Below are positions 55,478 to 64,000 of a DNA stretch of 64,000 nucleotides, one piece after another. The notes beneath the pieces were generated by a model. The model was not told the origin of the DNA. It saw only the letters and a program-made list of their open reading frames with translations, and did no database searches. The number at the start of each line of letters is the position of its first letter. Position 1 is the first letter of the stretch. Source of the stretch: SZUA-365 sp034002405 (lineage in GTDB: Bacteria > Bacteroidota > Ignavibacteria > SZUA-365). The translations under genes were made by a program, and so were the position numbers. The stretch is taken from NCBI GenBank assembly GCA_034002405.1, contig JAVFAS010000008.1, positions 10,387 to 74,386 on the forward strand, written 5' to 3'.

Positions 55478-55867
55478 TCAGCGTTTCATCGCGGTACAGT
55501 TCGCATAATATTCCCAACCCTCTTCCAGGTAGCATTTCCCTTCGAATTCCTTTCGGGCTTCATCAACAGTGCCTTCGAATTTGATCCATTCCGCTTTCGA
55601 CTCAAGGTAGAATGCTCCGCTGCTTGAAATTGTCCCGACCAAATCCGTGATGACACTCGTCTGAAACGTGAACGAACCGCTCAACACGCCATTGCTTTCC
55701 TTGATATTCCACAGTCCTTGACTGGTCCCGATATTGACGTCCCAGATCCCGGTTACGGTTTTTGGAGTGGCTGGTCCTACTGGTGCATCATCATCATCGT
55801 CTCCGCAACTGGTGAAAAAAAGTGGAAGTAGGAAGACGATGGGCAGAATGAACAGTCTGCGGTGCAT
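55478..55867 (-). CDS. Small lipoprotein with beta-rich domain
   Basis: 129 residues. Signal (LFILPIVFLLPLFF) with lipobox FFTSC, then a poly-Asp stretch (GDDDDDA). The mature domain, TVTGIWDVNIGTSQGLWNI and LVGTISSSGAFYLESK, is a small lipocalin-like beta domain of unknown function. GGAGG lies before the ATG. Confidence 0.75.
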   Translation of the reverse strand: MHRRLFILPIVFLLPLFFTSCGDDDDDAPVGPATPKTVTGIWDVNIGTSQGLWNIKESNGVLSGSFTFQTSVITDLVGTISSSGAFYLESKAEWIKFEGTVDEARKEFEGKCYLEEGWEYYANCTAMKR

Positions 55868-55934
55868 TGGATCCTCCAGGAAAAGTTACTGATGATAGTG
55901 TATACTGATGGCTGGCGAGATCTTCATGGCCTTA

Positions 55935-56618
55935 TCAGAAGCGTATTCCAGCCATGATGAGAAAGCAACCGATCGGTGCATCGGCCTCCAATTCCGCACT
56001 TTCTCCCCAAGTGGTATCGAGTTCGTATTCGACTTCAGCTTCACCAAGGTTGAGATATCGAGCGCCGACGGAAAATCGGTCATTGAAAATGAATCCGGCG
56101 CCAATCCCCAATTCGAATGTTGTTGCCGTCGATGCTGTTCCCTCGAGACTTGCACGCTGGCTGTCTGTGAATTCAAAACTTGGTGCCATGACCACATTCA
56201 GACCAAGCTGTGCTGTCCCGAAGATTTTGATGGTAGGGGAGACTGAGTGACGATACATCAGACCGGTCAGGATTGGAATGTTGTACCACGAACCAAGTTC
56301 ATATTCGACATCCTGTACCGGCTGGCCAAAAATCGAAGTTGCGAGAGTGGGACCCATGTCCTTGTCGACACCGTTGAGCAGAAAGCTGATGGAACTGGCC
56401 CATTCAAGGCCCTTTACTCCGATATCCATGGTGAATTCAGCCATGGCCCCGAATCCCATCTTGGCAAAACCGGCGTCGGTTCCCTTGTCATCGCCGAAGT
56501 CGCCCATCGGAAGGGCCAGGCAACCATGCAGGGCGAAATGGGTATCCGAGCTCTGGGCCGCGATACCAGGTGCCAGGAGTAGAAGACAAATGAGCGTCAT
56601 TGGTACCGTTGATTTCAC
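55935..56618 (-). CDS. Outer-membrane beta-barrel protein (PorT-like)
   Basis: 227 residues beginning with GTG; GGAGGA precedes it. Signal peptide (MTLICLLLLAPGIAA). Strands such as AKMGFGAMAEFTMDIGV, LTGLMYRHSVSPTIKIFGTA, FELGIGAGFIFNDRFSVGAR and LIMAGIRF at the end fit an eight-stranded outer-membrane barrel of the PorT/OmpW-like group. It lies 18 bp upstream-to-downstream from a small lipoprotein gene on the same strand. Confidence 0.78.
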   Translation of the reverse strand: MKSTVPMTLICLLLLAPGIAAQSSDTHFALHGCLALPMGDFGDDKGTDAGFAKMGFGAMAEFTMDIGVKGLEWASSISFLLNGVDKDMGPTLATSIFGQPVQDVEYELGSWYNIPILTGLMYRHSVSPTIKIFGTAQLGLNVVMAPSFEFTDSQRASLEGTASTATTFELGIGAGFIFNDRFSVGARYLNLGEAEVEYELDTTWGESAELEADAPIGCFLIMAGIRF

Positions 56619-56636
56619 AGGTCCTCCAAATGTTTG

Positions 56637-56945
56637 TTAGCGTTTGATACTGCTCCCGTGAGCCTTGATGCTATCGATGATGTGCTGGTCGGGCGAATGA
56701 TGCTTGATCACCGTGTTTTCCGGAGTGGGGGGGGCGGTGGATGGATCAAGACGAAGGCTGTCGCCGTCGAATGGTTGCATCGTCGCGGTATCGGTGATCG
56801 CGAGCACGGTATCGTGCACTTCGTTTCCGCGATCCGATGTCTCTGGATCATCCATCTCTTGATCGCAGCCGGTCAGGATGAGGATCATGAGGAACGCTTT
56901 AATGAACAACGATGAGCTTTTCACGCGCGATTTCTTTTCCTTCAC
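56637..56945 (-). CDS. Small lipoprotein of unknown function
   Basis: 102 residues from a GTG at 56945, overlapping the upstream sorted-protein gene by 47 bp; an in-frame GTG at 56924 gives a shorter 95-residue form and is also plausible. Signal region KAFLMILILTGC with lipobox LTGC, then an acidic, disordered-looking mature part (DQEMDDPETSDRGNEV, STAPPTPEN). No domain recognised. Confidence 0.6.
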   Translation of the reverse strand: MKEKKSRVKSSSLFIKAFLMILILTGCDQEMDDPETSDRGNEVHDTVLAITDTATMQPFDGDSLRLDPSTAPPTPENTVIKHHSPDQHIIDSIKAHGSSIKR

Positions 56946-58722
56946 TGGTGATCACAAGGTGATAGACGCCGGTGCGGAGTTCGTGCGCGAACAACCGGAC
57001 TTCATTGACCCCGGCCTTTGGGCGATCCCGGTACATCAGTCGTGATTTTCTCCCCACGGGGTCATACAAATGAATTTCAATCATCTTCCGCGTCTGGGTC
57101 GTGAATCGGATTGTCGACAGAGCGTTTGTCGGATTGGGGTAGAGGTTCGCGGTGAATAGTTCCGGACATTCGATGCGCGTTCCACCTGTGGGACGATTGC
57201 TGATCTGTGCGACCCAACCGCCCCAGCGCCTGTTTGCCCTTCCGTAACAACCGCTGGCCCACGCCTCCGGCGTGGCAACCCCGAATCGACGCGCCACGCC
57301 GGTGAAATCACCCCAGCGTTCAGAGTCCTCGGACGCAAAGGTCGTGACGGATGCATCACCCGCGCGAATGAGTGCGGAACCGGTGAAATCCATTGATTCA
57401 TCCGCCGCGACGCAGCGAAATTCAGGGTAGATGTTTGATCCGGAGCGAAGAAAGGCGATCAGTGCGGTCGCATCATTTTGATCATCACTATAGGAGACAA
57501 GGCTCGGATAACAGTATTCATAGCCATCCAATCCAAACGTCTTGACGTGAACAGTTTTCTCGGACGTATCAAGGCGGTTGTATCGAAGCCGGGTGTACAG
57601 ATTCTCGCTTCGGTCGTGATGGACGAAATGCAGGATGCCGTTGAGGTAAAACGTGGAGAGTGCCCGGCAATCGTTCGTCGCGATTGGCATGTCGGTGCCT
57701 TTCTGGTAGCCGTCGTAGGGAACCCGGTATTCCGGTACGGTGATGGTTGTGCGCTTCAGCTCCGGGCTACCGGAGAAATCCTCGGTAACGTCCCAGAGAT
57801 CCACCGTGGTTCCACCCTTCGCGAGTGTGCTGACACAATAGATCCCAGGACCGTAGCCGCCATCGAGTCCCCATGACGCCGGGGCAATCGTGCCGACGTC
57901 GGTTGGTGTCCAGTAGCGGAAGCGTGGCGAGGTGCTGGCGAACGCGGCGGTTTTGTCGATCTGAAGAATGACACTGCTTTCGAAGCCGTCGCTGTCATTG
58001 AACATGTTGCCGCAGAGGTAGAAATCCTCTCCGGAGACGGCAATGGAAGGGAAATCAAACCAGCAGCTCGTGCGTAATGCATTCCCGCGTATCACATAGA
58101 TGTTCCATCCGGACCGTGGGTCGCTGCTCTTGGAGAAGCAGACCATGATTCGTGATTCCAGGGAGGATGAGCCATGCAGCACGACAAGAATGAACCGATG
58201 CGACCGGTGGTCGAACAGGATGCGCGGGTCGTAGATGTTCGCCGTGGGTTGCTGTGCCTCGAGGAAGTCATCCCAATCATATCGGCCGAATGATGTGCCG
58301 AATGCATCATGATAGGCGATATCTTCATTCCCCACGGACACAACCCATCCCTCATCGGACACCGCAATGGAATTGTCCACGGGAGTGGAGTGGAGCAGAT
58401 CGTTGGCACCGAAACACGTCCCGATGTCAATTCCCGGGAGCGCGAGCCCGTCTGCTTCGGTACCATCCAAACCTTGTACCAGTGGTTTTCCACCCTTCCA
58501 CGCCTTCGCACTATCGACCGCCGATGTCGTATGTCGCGGGAGCGCTGCCGCCTTTCTCACATTCAGTCGAAGCGATCGAACGGCACCGTCCGGCATGGCC
58601 ACACCACCATATTCTGCCTGCCCGATTCCAGAGGGGGGGATGGTGATCGTCTGCGAGCGCGCAAACCGCGGCGAAGAGACCAATACAATGAAAACAAGAA
58701 ACGCGCAAAAACGGGAACGCAT
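56899..58722 (-). CDS. Exported protein with type IX sorting domain
   Basis: 607 residues. Signal peptide (FCAFLVFIVLVSSPRFARSQ); GAGAGGAG lies 7 bp ahead of the ATG. The body has a repeated-blade, beta-propeller-like appearance (NSIAVSDEGWVVSVGN, DPRILFDHRSHRFILVVL, FPSIAVSGEDFYLCGN) without recognisable catalytic residues. The last ~75 residues are a type IX sorting domain: NLYPNPTNALSTIRF, KMIEIHLYDPVGRKS, ELRTGVYHLVITSEGKE. Predicted cell-surface or secreted protein. Confidence 0.88.
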   Translation of the reverse strand: MRSRFCAFLVFIVLVSSPRFARSQTITIPPSGIGQAEYGGVAMPDGAVRSLRLNVRKAAALPRHTTSAVDSAKAWKGGKPLVQGLDGTEADGLALPGIDIGTCFGANDLLHSTPVDNSIAVSDEGWVVSVGNEDIAYHDAFGTSFGRYDWDDFLEAQQPTANIYDPRILFDHRSHRFILVVLHGSSSLESRIMVCFSKSSDPRSGWNIYVIRGNALRTSCWFDFPSIAVSGEDFYLCGNMFNDSDGFESSVILQIDKTAAFASTSPRFRYWTPTDVGTIAPASWGLDGGYGPGIYCVSTLAKGGTTVDLWDVTEDFSGSPELKRTTITVPEYRVPYDGYQKGTDMPIATNDCRALSTFYLNGILHFVHHDRSENLYTRLRYNRLDTSEKTVHVKTFGLDGYEYCYPSLVSYSDDQNDATALIAFLRSGSNIYPEFRCVAADESMDFTGSALIRAGDASVTTFASEDSERWGDFTGVARRFGVATPEAWASGCYGRANRRWGGWVAQISNRPTGGTRIECPELFTANLYPNPTNALSTIRFTTQTRKMIEIHLYDPVGRKSRLMYRDRPKAGVNEVRLFAHELRTGVYHLVITSEGKEIAREKLIVVH

Positions 58723-59113
58723 GACGATGCTCCTCTCGGTGAACGGTACCCGCGTCGGGATTGATCGCAGAATGTTATTTACCCTTGTAGATAGGAACGG
58801 AGAAATAATCCTGCGGAAAAAGACAAAAAAATATTAAATACACCATGAGACGCGCGGGGAGATAATGTATCTGGGATAGTAGGATTGGCCACGTTCATGC
58901 GCATTCCTTCCATGGAAGCCGTCGGGAACTCACGCCGTAGGAAGCGGGTATGAGGCACCCGCGGTTGCACTCGAGAAAATCAATGACCGGGTTGCGCCGC
59001 GGTTCTGATTCCGGCACCATGCACGCGTCGGTTTTTCTTTGTTGTCCTGCACGACTGTACCACGCATGCAGGGGTGTCGACGGAGGCTATTCCACAATTC
59101 CAAAGGAGGAGAA
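58723..59113. other. Divergent intergenic region
   Basis: 391 bp between the sorted-protein gene and the OmpA gene. Its left part (about 58790-58850) is strikingly A+T-rich (aaaaaaatattaaatac) compared with its surroundings, as expected for divergent promoters. No gene is supported here. Confidence 0.5.
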
Positions 59114-60736
59114 ATGCGATCCGCATTGCGTTTCATGTGTATGCTCGCCCTGGCCGGCGTTTTCACGACATCGCTCCGGGCGCAGGAGAGCACCATGCAG
59201 CCTGAACTGGGGCTGGGAGGGGGAGGACTGATCCCCATCTGCGAGACGGGTGACCGCCCACTCAATCTGTACGGGAATATCTATGCCATCTTCCCGTTTC
59301 ATGAAATGGTGAAACTGGAGATCAACGGGGGGTACGGACAGTTTTATTCGAAATACTGGGAAGGTGCGGAGGTGGAAACCGACCTCTTCCCGATCACCGC
59401 GCGGTTGCGGTTCTATCCCATCGTGAAATCCTGGGTGCTGCCGTATGTCTATGCCGGCGCAGGTGCGCTGATATTCGAAAACAAGACCCGCCCCTCCGAT
59501 GATATCATCCGCTCGCAGGGACAGCCGGACTACGCGAACGACGAGGTCACCCCCGATGGAACCAGCATGGTGTTTCCGGTCGGTCTCGGGTTGCAGTTTC
59601 CGGTCGCCGAGCATTTTACCATTGATGTGAGCGCGGGGCCGGACATCACTCTGTCGGATGATCTCAATCCGGCACGCGACGGTATCAAGGACGCCTACTG
59701 GCATGGCATGGCCGGCTTCACCGTTCGCTTCGGTCCCTCGAGTGACGACTATGACGGGGACGGATTGAAGAACTGGGAAGAAGTCGAGCTCGGCAGCGAC
59801 ATGCGCAATCCCGACACCGACGGCGATGGCCTCACCGATGGCGAGGAAGTTCGCGAATACAAGACCGGCCCGACAACACCGGACACCGACGGTGACGGAC
59901 TCCATGACGGGGCGGAGGTGCGCACGCATCGCACCGATCCGCTCAAGGCCGATACCGACGGTGACAATCTCCGTGACGGCGCGGAAGTCCGGGATCACCT
60001 GACCGATCCGCTGAAAGCGGACACGGACGGTGACGGATTGAACGACGGTGACGAAGTGAACGCGCACAAAACCAATCCGCTCGAAGCCGATACGGATAAG
60101 GATGGACTGAGTGACGGAGCGGAGGTGAAAACCCATAACACGAATCCGCTCAACCCGGACACCGACGCCGATGGCCTGAACGATCACGCCGAGGTCATGA
60201 CACACAAGACGCTGCCGCGGAATCCCGATACGGATGCCGACGGATTGCGCGATGGTGAGGAAGTCAACACCCATCGTACCAATCCGCTTGTCGCCGATAC
60301 CGACAAGGGGTCGGTCAATGACGGTCCCGAAGTCGCACGGAACACCGATCCGCTCGATCCGTCCGATGACGTTGCCAGGCTCAAGGTCGATGTCGGCAAG
60401 AAAATGGTCCTCGAGGGCATTGTCTTCGAGACCGGTAGCGCGGATATCATGCCGGAGTCGGAATTGATCTTGATGCAGGCATTCCGTACACTGGAGAGCG
60501 AGCCCAGCATCATCGTGCAAATTCACGGCCATACCGACAATGTCGGACGGCGTGCGTCGAATATGAAACTCTCGAAGGCACGCGCGGAGTCGGTGATGCA
60601 GTGGTTGGTCAATAAAGGCATCGCGTCGAGCCGCATCAGCACACGCGGATACGGACCCGACCGGCCGGTCGCGGACAACAAGACCGAGGACGGGCGGCAG
60701 AAGAACCGTCGTATTGAATTCTACCGCGTGAAATAA
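59114..60736 (+). CDS. OmpA-family protein with thrombospondin type 3 repeats
   Basis: 540 residues from the ATG at 59114, preceded by a perfect AAAGGAGGAG site. Signal peptide (FMCMLALAGVFTTSLRAQ), an N-terminal barrel of roughly 180 residues, then about nine calcium-binding repeats of the DTDGDGLxDGAEV type, then an OmpA C-terminal peptidoglycan-binding domain (VQIHGHTDNVGRRASN, SRISTRGYGPDRPVADN, KNRRIEF). A cell-envelope linker between outer membrane and peptidoglycan; its rigid Ca2+-loaded rod spans the periplasm. Confidence 0.94.
   Translation: MRSALRFMCMLALAGVFTTSLRAQESTMQPELGLGGGGLIPICETGDRPLNLYGNIYAIFPFHEMVKLEINGGYGQFYSKYWEGAEVETDLFPITARLRFYPIVKSWVLPYVYAGAGALIFENKTRPSDDIIRSQGQPDYANDEVTPDGTSMVFPVGLGLQFPVAEHFTIDVSAGPDITLSDDLNPARDGIKDAYWHGMAGFTVRFGPSSDDYDGDGLKNWEEVELGSDMRNPDTDGDGLTDGEEVREYKTGPTTPDTDGDGLHDGAEVRTHRTDPLKADTDGDNLRDGAEVRDHLTDPLKADTDGDGLNDGDEVNAHKTNPLEADTDKDGLSDGAEVKTHNTNPLNPDTDADGLNDHAEVMTHKTLPRNPDTDADGLRDGEEVNTHRTNPLVADTDKGSVNDGPEVARNTDPLDPSDDVARLKVDVGKKMVLEGIVFETGSADIMPESELILMQAFRTLESEPSIIVQIHGHTDNVGRRASNMKLSKARAESVMQWLVNKGIASSRISTRGYGPDRPVADNKTEDGRQKNRRIEFYRVK
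59744..60369 (+). repeat. 69-bp coding repeats (thrombospondin type 3)
   Basis: About nine units of 23 residues with consensus DTDGDGLxDGAEVxTHxTxPL. Asp side chains at positions 1, 3 and 5 match calcium coordination. The last units are degenerate (DTDKGSVNDGPEV). Confidence 0.88.
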
Positions 60737-60752
60737 TCACGCACGACCAGAA

Positions 60753-60782
60753 CGAACGCGCATTCAGAGCGAACGCGCATTC
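60753..60782. repeat. 13-bp direct repeat upstream of DUF937 gene
   Basis: cgaacgcgcattc occurs at 60753-60765 and 60770-60782, period 17, in the 124-bp spacer between the OmpA and DUF937 genes. It may be an operator-type element; no further evidence. Confidence 0.35.
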
Positions 60783-60860
60783 GAGGAAGTAATACATTCA
60801 TCTCCCGTGGCGCCGCGATCGAACGGTCCCGGTGCCACGGGACACAATTCAGAGGATCCC

Positions 60861-61250
60861 ATGGGATTACTTGACAACATCGTCGGCGCGATCAGCGGTG
60901 GCGGAAAAGACAACAACATGATGGATGCGATCGGTGGTCTGCTCGGCGGCGGTGGCATCGGCAGCCTGGTTGAAAATTTCACCAAGGGCGGACTCGGTGA
61001 CATGATCGGTTCGTGGATCGGAACGGGATCGAATCTCCCGATTTCCGCCGAACAGATTCAGTCGGTGCTCGGGAGCGACCAGGTCAAGGCGATCGCCGGC
61101 AAACTCGGCATCTCTCCCGAAGAGGCGTCGAACAAACTCGCATCCGTGCTTCCGGATGTCGTTGACAAACTGACCCCGGACGGAAAGATTCCTGATGTGG
61201 GCCAGAATGCGGGCGGTTTGGGAGATTTGCTGAAAGGGTTGAAACTCTGA
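60861..61250 (+). CDS. YidB/DUF937 family protein
   Basis: 129 residues from the ATG at 60861. Gly-rich start (GLLDNIVGAISGGG, GGLLGGGGIGSLVENF) then a helical C-terminal half (AGKLGISPEEASNKLASVLP and VVDKLTPDGKIP). DUF937 proteins are widespread cytosolic proteins without a firmly established function. No signal peptide or membrane helix. Confidence 0.85.
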   Translation: MGLLDNIVGAISGGGKDNNMMDAIGGLLGGGGIGSLVENFTKGGLGDMIGSWIGTGSNLPISAEQIQSVLGSDQVKAIAGKLGISPEEASNKLASVLPDVVDKLTPDGKIPDVGQNAGGLGDLLKGLKL

Positions 61251-61307
61251 CACCCCATTGGTGACACACCACTCTATCATGTATCATTCTCAAGAGGAGT
61301 CACACTC

Positions 61308-61718
61308 ATGGCGAAACGGAATATCGAGGACATTGAAGGAATCGGGCCGGTGTTTGGTGAGAAATTCCGCGCCGCGGGAGTCGCCGATACGGATTCCTTG
61401 CTGAGCGGTGCGCGCACGGCCCAGCTTCGGAAGGCGCTGGCGGCACAAACCGGATTACCGGAAGCGAAAATCCTGAAATTCGCCAACATGGCGGATCTGT
61501 ATCGCATCAGCGGCATTGGTTCGGAGTTCTCCGAACTTCTCGAAGCCGCAGGGGTCGACACGGTGCCGGAACTGGCACAGCGGAATGCCGCGAACCTTGC
61601 GCAGAAGATGGCCGAGGTCAACGAGGCGAAAAAACTGACACGCCGCGTTCCCACCGAGAAGGAAATCAGCGCGTGGATCGAGCAGGCGAAATCCCTTCCG
61701 CGCATGCTCGAGTATTGA
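61308..61718 (+). CDS. DUF4332 helix-hairpin-helix-like protein
   Basis: 136 residues. Two DUF4332-like halves, each with a helix-hairpin-helix feature: IEDIEGIGPVFGEKFRAAGV and ADLYRISGIGSEFSELLEAA. Such motifs usually contact nucleic acid, so DNA-binding is plausible but not shown. Ribosome binding site AAGAGGAG; a strong terminator follows 12 bp after the stop. Confidence 0.85.
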   Translation: MAKRNIEDIEGIGPVFGEKFRAAGVADTDSLLSGARTAQLRKALAAQTGLPEAKILKFANMADLYRISGIGSEFSELLEAAGVDTVPELAQRNAANLAQKMAEVNEAKKLTRRVPTEKEISAWIEQAKSLPRMLEY

Positions 61719-61730
61719 ACAATCGCAATG

Positions 61731-61768
61731 AATCAAAAACGGACCACGCAAGTGGTCCGTTTTTGATT
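61731..61768. terminator. Strong terminator after DUF4332 gene
   Basis: 17-bp perfect stem aatcaaaaacggaccac (61731-61747) / gtggtccgtttttgatt (61752-61768), loop gcaa, ending in a run of T. Rho-independent on the plus strand. Confidence 0.92.
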
Positions 61769-62099
61769 CAGCGACCGATGACTTCTTTACCGGACGTGGC
61801 GAGATGCAGCGGGACGTGGCCGGGAATGCAACCGCCGGCGTGAGCCATGCGAGGCGGAGTCCCGCTGGCGCGGAGCGGGCGGGAGAAATTCGCTGCACCT
61901 GCCCGGTGCATATCCGCTCCGTATATGTATGAATAGCGGCCATATTCTTTCGGGAGAGATCGAATCACCCTTGCGATTCTGCGATGGGTTGAGTATCCTG
62001 CTGCGGTCAGTCGCGATCGATAGATGAGCAATGCGATCATCCGTGCCGATGCACGCTGGGTTTCCGTCGCGTCGTTTCATTGCCATACCTGGAGGTTTC
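61769..62099. other. Intergenic region without recognised gene
   Basis: 331 bp between the terminator and the Ig-repeat gene. Short open frames here have no homology or ribosome binding site worth reporting. It probably holds the promoter of the downstream gene. Confidence 0.4.
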
Positions 62100-64000
62100 A
62101 TGACCCCCGCATTCACGCGAATAGAGCTTGGACGTCAATCAGGACTCGTCATTGCTGTGTTCATCATGGTGGTTCTTTCCGAGGTCATGTTCCTTCATGC
62201 CCAAACACCCCAGTTTTCGTACGGCACCGGGACCACGGCAAATAATATCCCTTTCAACCCTATTTTCAACAATTTTTACAAGCACCAGGGACTGTACGCC
62301 GCGGGGCTGTTCTCCGGCGCACCAGCTGGCTATATCACGAAAGTGTATTGGCGGCGCGCAGCGACGTCGACGGCTACCACGTATGCGAACGCGGAAGTGT
62401 CACTGGCACAAACCACACAAACGACCTTCCCGACCACTCATTTTTTTTCGCCGATGACTTCCTGTTTTTCCGCGGGCGCCCATACCATCCCGGCGGGAGG
62501 CTACAATGAGTGGTTCAGCATTACTTTGCAAACACCATTTTACTACGACCCCGCTCAGACGCTGATCGTCCAGTTCTGCTCGGATGGCAAGACCGCGGGA
62601 GGAGGAATTCCCGTCTGGATCGGCTCTGCCCCCTCCGTTGTCAGCCCGGGCCGCATTTGGGGTGGTCCGGGTTGCAGCGCGCCGCTCTACCAGTACTCGA
62701 ACGGGTCGTACCAGGTCTTCGGTTTCGATATCGGTCCGGCGCATGTTGATGATGCGGGGGTTTCCACCCTGATCTCACCCGTGGATTTCTGTGCCGGTAT
62801 GCATCCACTGCAGATCAACGTGAGGAACCACGGGGTCAACACGATAAACACGGTGACGATTCACTGGATATACGACGGCGTGCCTCAGACGCCCGTGACA
62901 TACAACACCCCGATCCCGGGAATGGGCGATGCGATCGTCACGCTCGGTTCGCACATCCATGCGACCGGCGTACCGCATACTGTGCGTGTGTGGACTTCGA
63001 TGCCGAACAACATGGCCGATACGGACACACAGAACGATACCCTTGAAGTAACCCTGATCCCCGGGAATCCGGGCGCGAGCATTTCGGTGGGAGGTTCACC
63101 GTCATTTTGCGCCGGGGGGAGCGTGCTGCTCAACGCAAATACCGGCACGGGATTGAACTACCAATGGCTCATGGATGATGTCGAGATCAGTGGCGCGACA
63201 TCATCGACCTGGGTCGCCACGCAGCCAGGGAGCTATCGCGTTATCGTCACCAATGCGACACGGTGTTCGGATACATCGTCCGCGACCGTGGTGACCATTC
63301 GCCCCTCGCCCGGTGCGTCGATCACCGCGGGGGGACCAACGTCCTTCTGCGCGGGCGGGAGCGTCGTGCTTCATGCGAATACCGGCCCAGGACTGACCTA
63401 CCAATGGCTGAAGGATCTTGTGGAAATCAGCGGAGCCGTGTCTCCGGATTATGTCGCGACGCAGCCGGGCAGCTATCGCGTCATCGTGACGAATAGCGAT
63501 CAATGCACGGATACTTCGGTCGCAACGGTACTCACGATTCTGCCGTCTCCCGTGGCCAGCATTACACCCGGGGGACCCACATCGTTCTGCGACGGAGAGA
63601 GCGTCGTGCTCGTCGCGAATACGGGGATGGATTTGAGCTATCGCTGGTTGAAGGACGGTATCGAGATCATGGGTGCCACATCATCGAGTTACACCGCGAC
63701 AGAACCGGGAAGGTATCGCGTGCTGGTTTCGAACACATCCCCCTGCACCGATACATCGGCTGCGATACTCGTGACCATGTTTCCTGCTCCCGGCGCGAGC
63801 ATCACGGCGACGGGACCCACGGTGTTCTGTGCCGGTGAACGCGTGACACTCGACGCCAATGTCGGCCTCGGGTTGACATATGAATGGTTGAGAGACGGAG
63901 TCCGCATTTCCGGTGCGGTATTGCCGCGCTACACCGCGACGCAAGCGGGGAGTTATCGCGTCATCGTGACGAATGCGGAACTTTGCAAGGACACCTCGGA
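62100..64000 (+). CDS. Large surface protein with Ig-like repeats, 3' end cut by window edge
   Basis: At least 633 residues read by direct translation from the ATG at 62100 (GGAGG 4 bp upstream). Membrane/signal segment (GLVIAVFIMVVLSEVMFLHAQ), then a roughly 290-residue N-terminal domain (FYKHQGLYAAGLFSGAPAGY, VDDAGVSTLISPVDFCAG). From about 63060 the protein is a series of 80-residue Ig-like modules (PTSFCAGGSVVLHANTG, LTYQWLKDLVEISGA, ATQPGSYRVIVTNS, CTDTS), each with two Cys able to form a disulfide. Such arrays are typical of Bacteroidota adhesins and type IX-exported proteins, which end in a sorting domain; that end lies outside. Confidence 0.9.
   Translation, partial: MTPAFTRIELGRQSGLVIAVFIMVVLSEVMFLHAQTPQFSYGTGTTANNIPFNPIFNNFYKHQGLYAAGLFSGAPAGYITKVYWRRAATSTATTYANAEVSLAQTTQTTFPTTHFFSPMTSCFSAGAHTIPAGGYNEWFSITLQTPFYYDPAQTLIVQFCSDGKTAGGGIPVWIGSAPSVVSPGRIWGGPGCSAPLYQYSNGSYQVFGFDIGPAHVDDAGVSTLISPVDFCAGMHPLQINVRNHGVNTINTVTIHWIYDGVPQTPVTYNTPIPGMGDAIVTLGSHIHATGVPHTVRVWTSMPNNMADTDTQNDTLEVTLIPGNPGASISVGGSPSFCAGGSVLLNANTGTGLNYQWLMDDVEISGATSSTWVATQPGSYRVIVTNATRCSDTSSATVVTIRPSPGASITAGGPTSFCAGGSVVLHANTGPGLTYQWLKDLVEISGAVSPDYVATQPGSYRVIVTNSDQCTDTSVATVLTILPSPVASITPGGPTSFCDGESVVLVANTGMDLSYRWLKDGIEIMGATSSSYTATEPGRYRVLVSNTSPCTDTSAAILVTMFPAPGASITATGPTVFCAGERVTLDANVGLGLTYEWLRDGVRISGAVLPRYTATQAGSYRVIVTNAELCKDTS
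63060..64000 (+). repeat. 240-bp coding repeat (80-residue Ig-like modules)
   Basis: The FC codon pair recurs at 63108-63110, 63348-63350, 63588-63590 and 63828-63830, an exact 240-bp period over four visible modules. No insertions or deletions separate them, consistent with recent duplication. The array continues past the window. Confidence 0.92.

Noticed and set aside
58723..59113. Small gene in the A+T-rich spacer
   Set aside because: Short frames lack ribosome binding sites and credible protein composition; promoter function is simpler.

Overview
The window looks like high-GC DNA from a free-living member of the FCB superphylum (Bacteroidota / Ignavibacteriota / Kapabacteria neighbourhood). 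Several proteins have signal peptides plus C-terminal sorting domains of the type IX secretion kind. There is a TonB-dependent receptor with a carboxypeptidase-regulatory-like N-terminus, tandem HU-like (CCDC81-type) domains in a membrane protein, a small histone-H1-like protein, and an ATP synthase operon that ends at atpG without atpD/atpC. It is almost certainly a metagenome-assembled scaffold: there are four runs of exactly 100 Ns, and two of them are flanked by exact 127-bp duplications, the signature of contigs that overlap by one assembly k-mer but were never merged. No tRNA, rRNA, CRISPR array, transposase or phage gene was recognised.

Layout. 1-5014 (minus) is a tight signalling operon: a response-regulator/class III nucleotide cyclase fusion, a short PstS-like binding protein, an outer-membrane porin-like barrel and a sensor histidine kinase that runs off the left edge. 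5280-12543 (plus) holds an outer-membrane protein and an AddB-like/AddA-like nuclease-helicase pair. 12557-21988 (minus) is a large envelope operon: TPR protein, outer-membrane barrel, HU-like membrane protein, ExbB, ExbD and TonB, followed by a type-IX-sorted protein. 22259-25093 (plus) is a MoxR AAA+ ATPase with a von Willebrand A partner. 25272-31313 (plus) is the ATP synthase operon (AtpZ/I-like, a second small membrane protein, atpB, E, F, H, A, G).

31417-45503 is mixed chromosomal housekeeping: glycosyltransferase, hydrolase, a 45-residue membrane protein, a YCF48-like secreted protein, sucC, membrane dipeptidase, histone-H1-like protein, class II aldolase, YgiQ-type radical SAM protein, a TonB-dependent receptor with two lipoproteins. 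45709-51777 carries an M16 peptidase, a DNA alkyltransferase, ArfB, a MaoC-like protein and an amino-acid permease, with two different non-coding repeat elements around the M16 gene. 51943-64000 is rich in exported proteins: a TPR-CHAT caspase-like protein, lipoproteins, a type-IX-sorted protein, an OmpA protein with calcium-binding thrombospondin type 3 repeats, a DUF937 and a DUF4332 protein, and the first part of a surface protein built of 80-residue Ig-like repeats.

The parts most worth following up are the cyclase/binding-protein/porin/kinase operon (with a non-canonical purine-specifying pair in the cyclase), the tandem-HU membrane protein embedded in a TonB-ExbBD operon, the MoxR-VWA pair directly ahead of the ATP synthase, and the exported TPR-CHAT protein.
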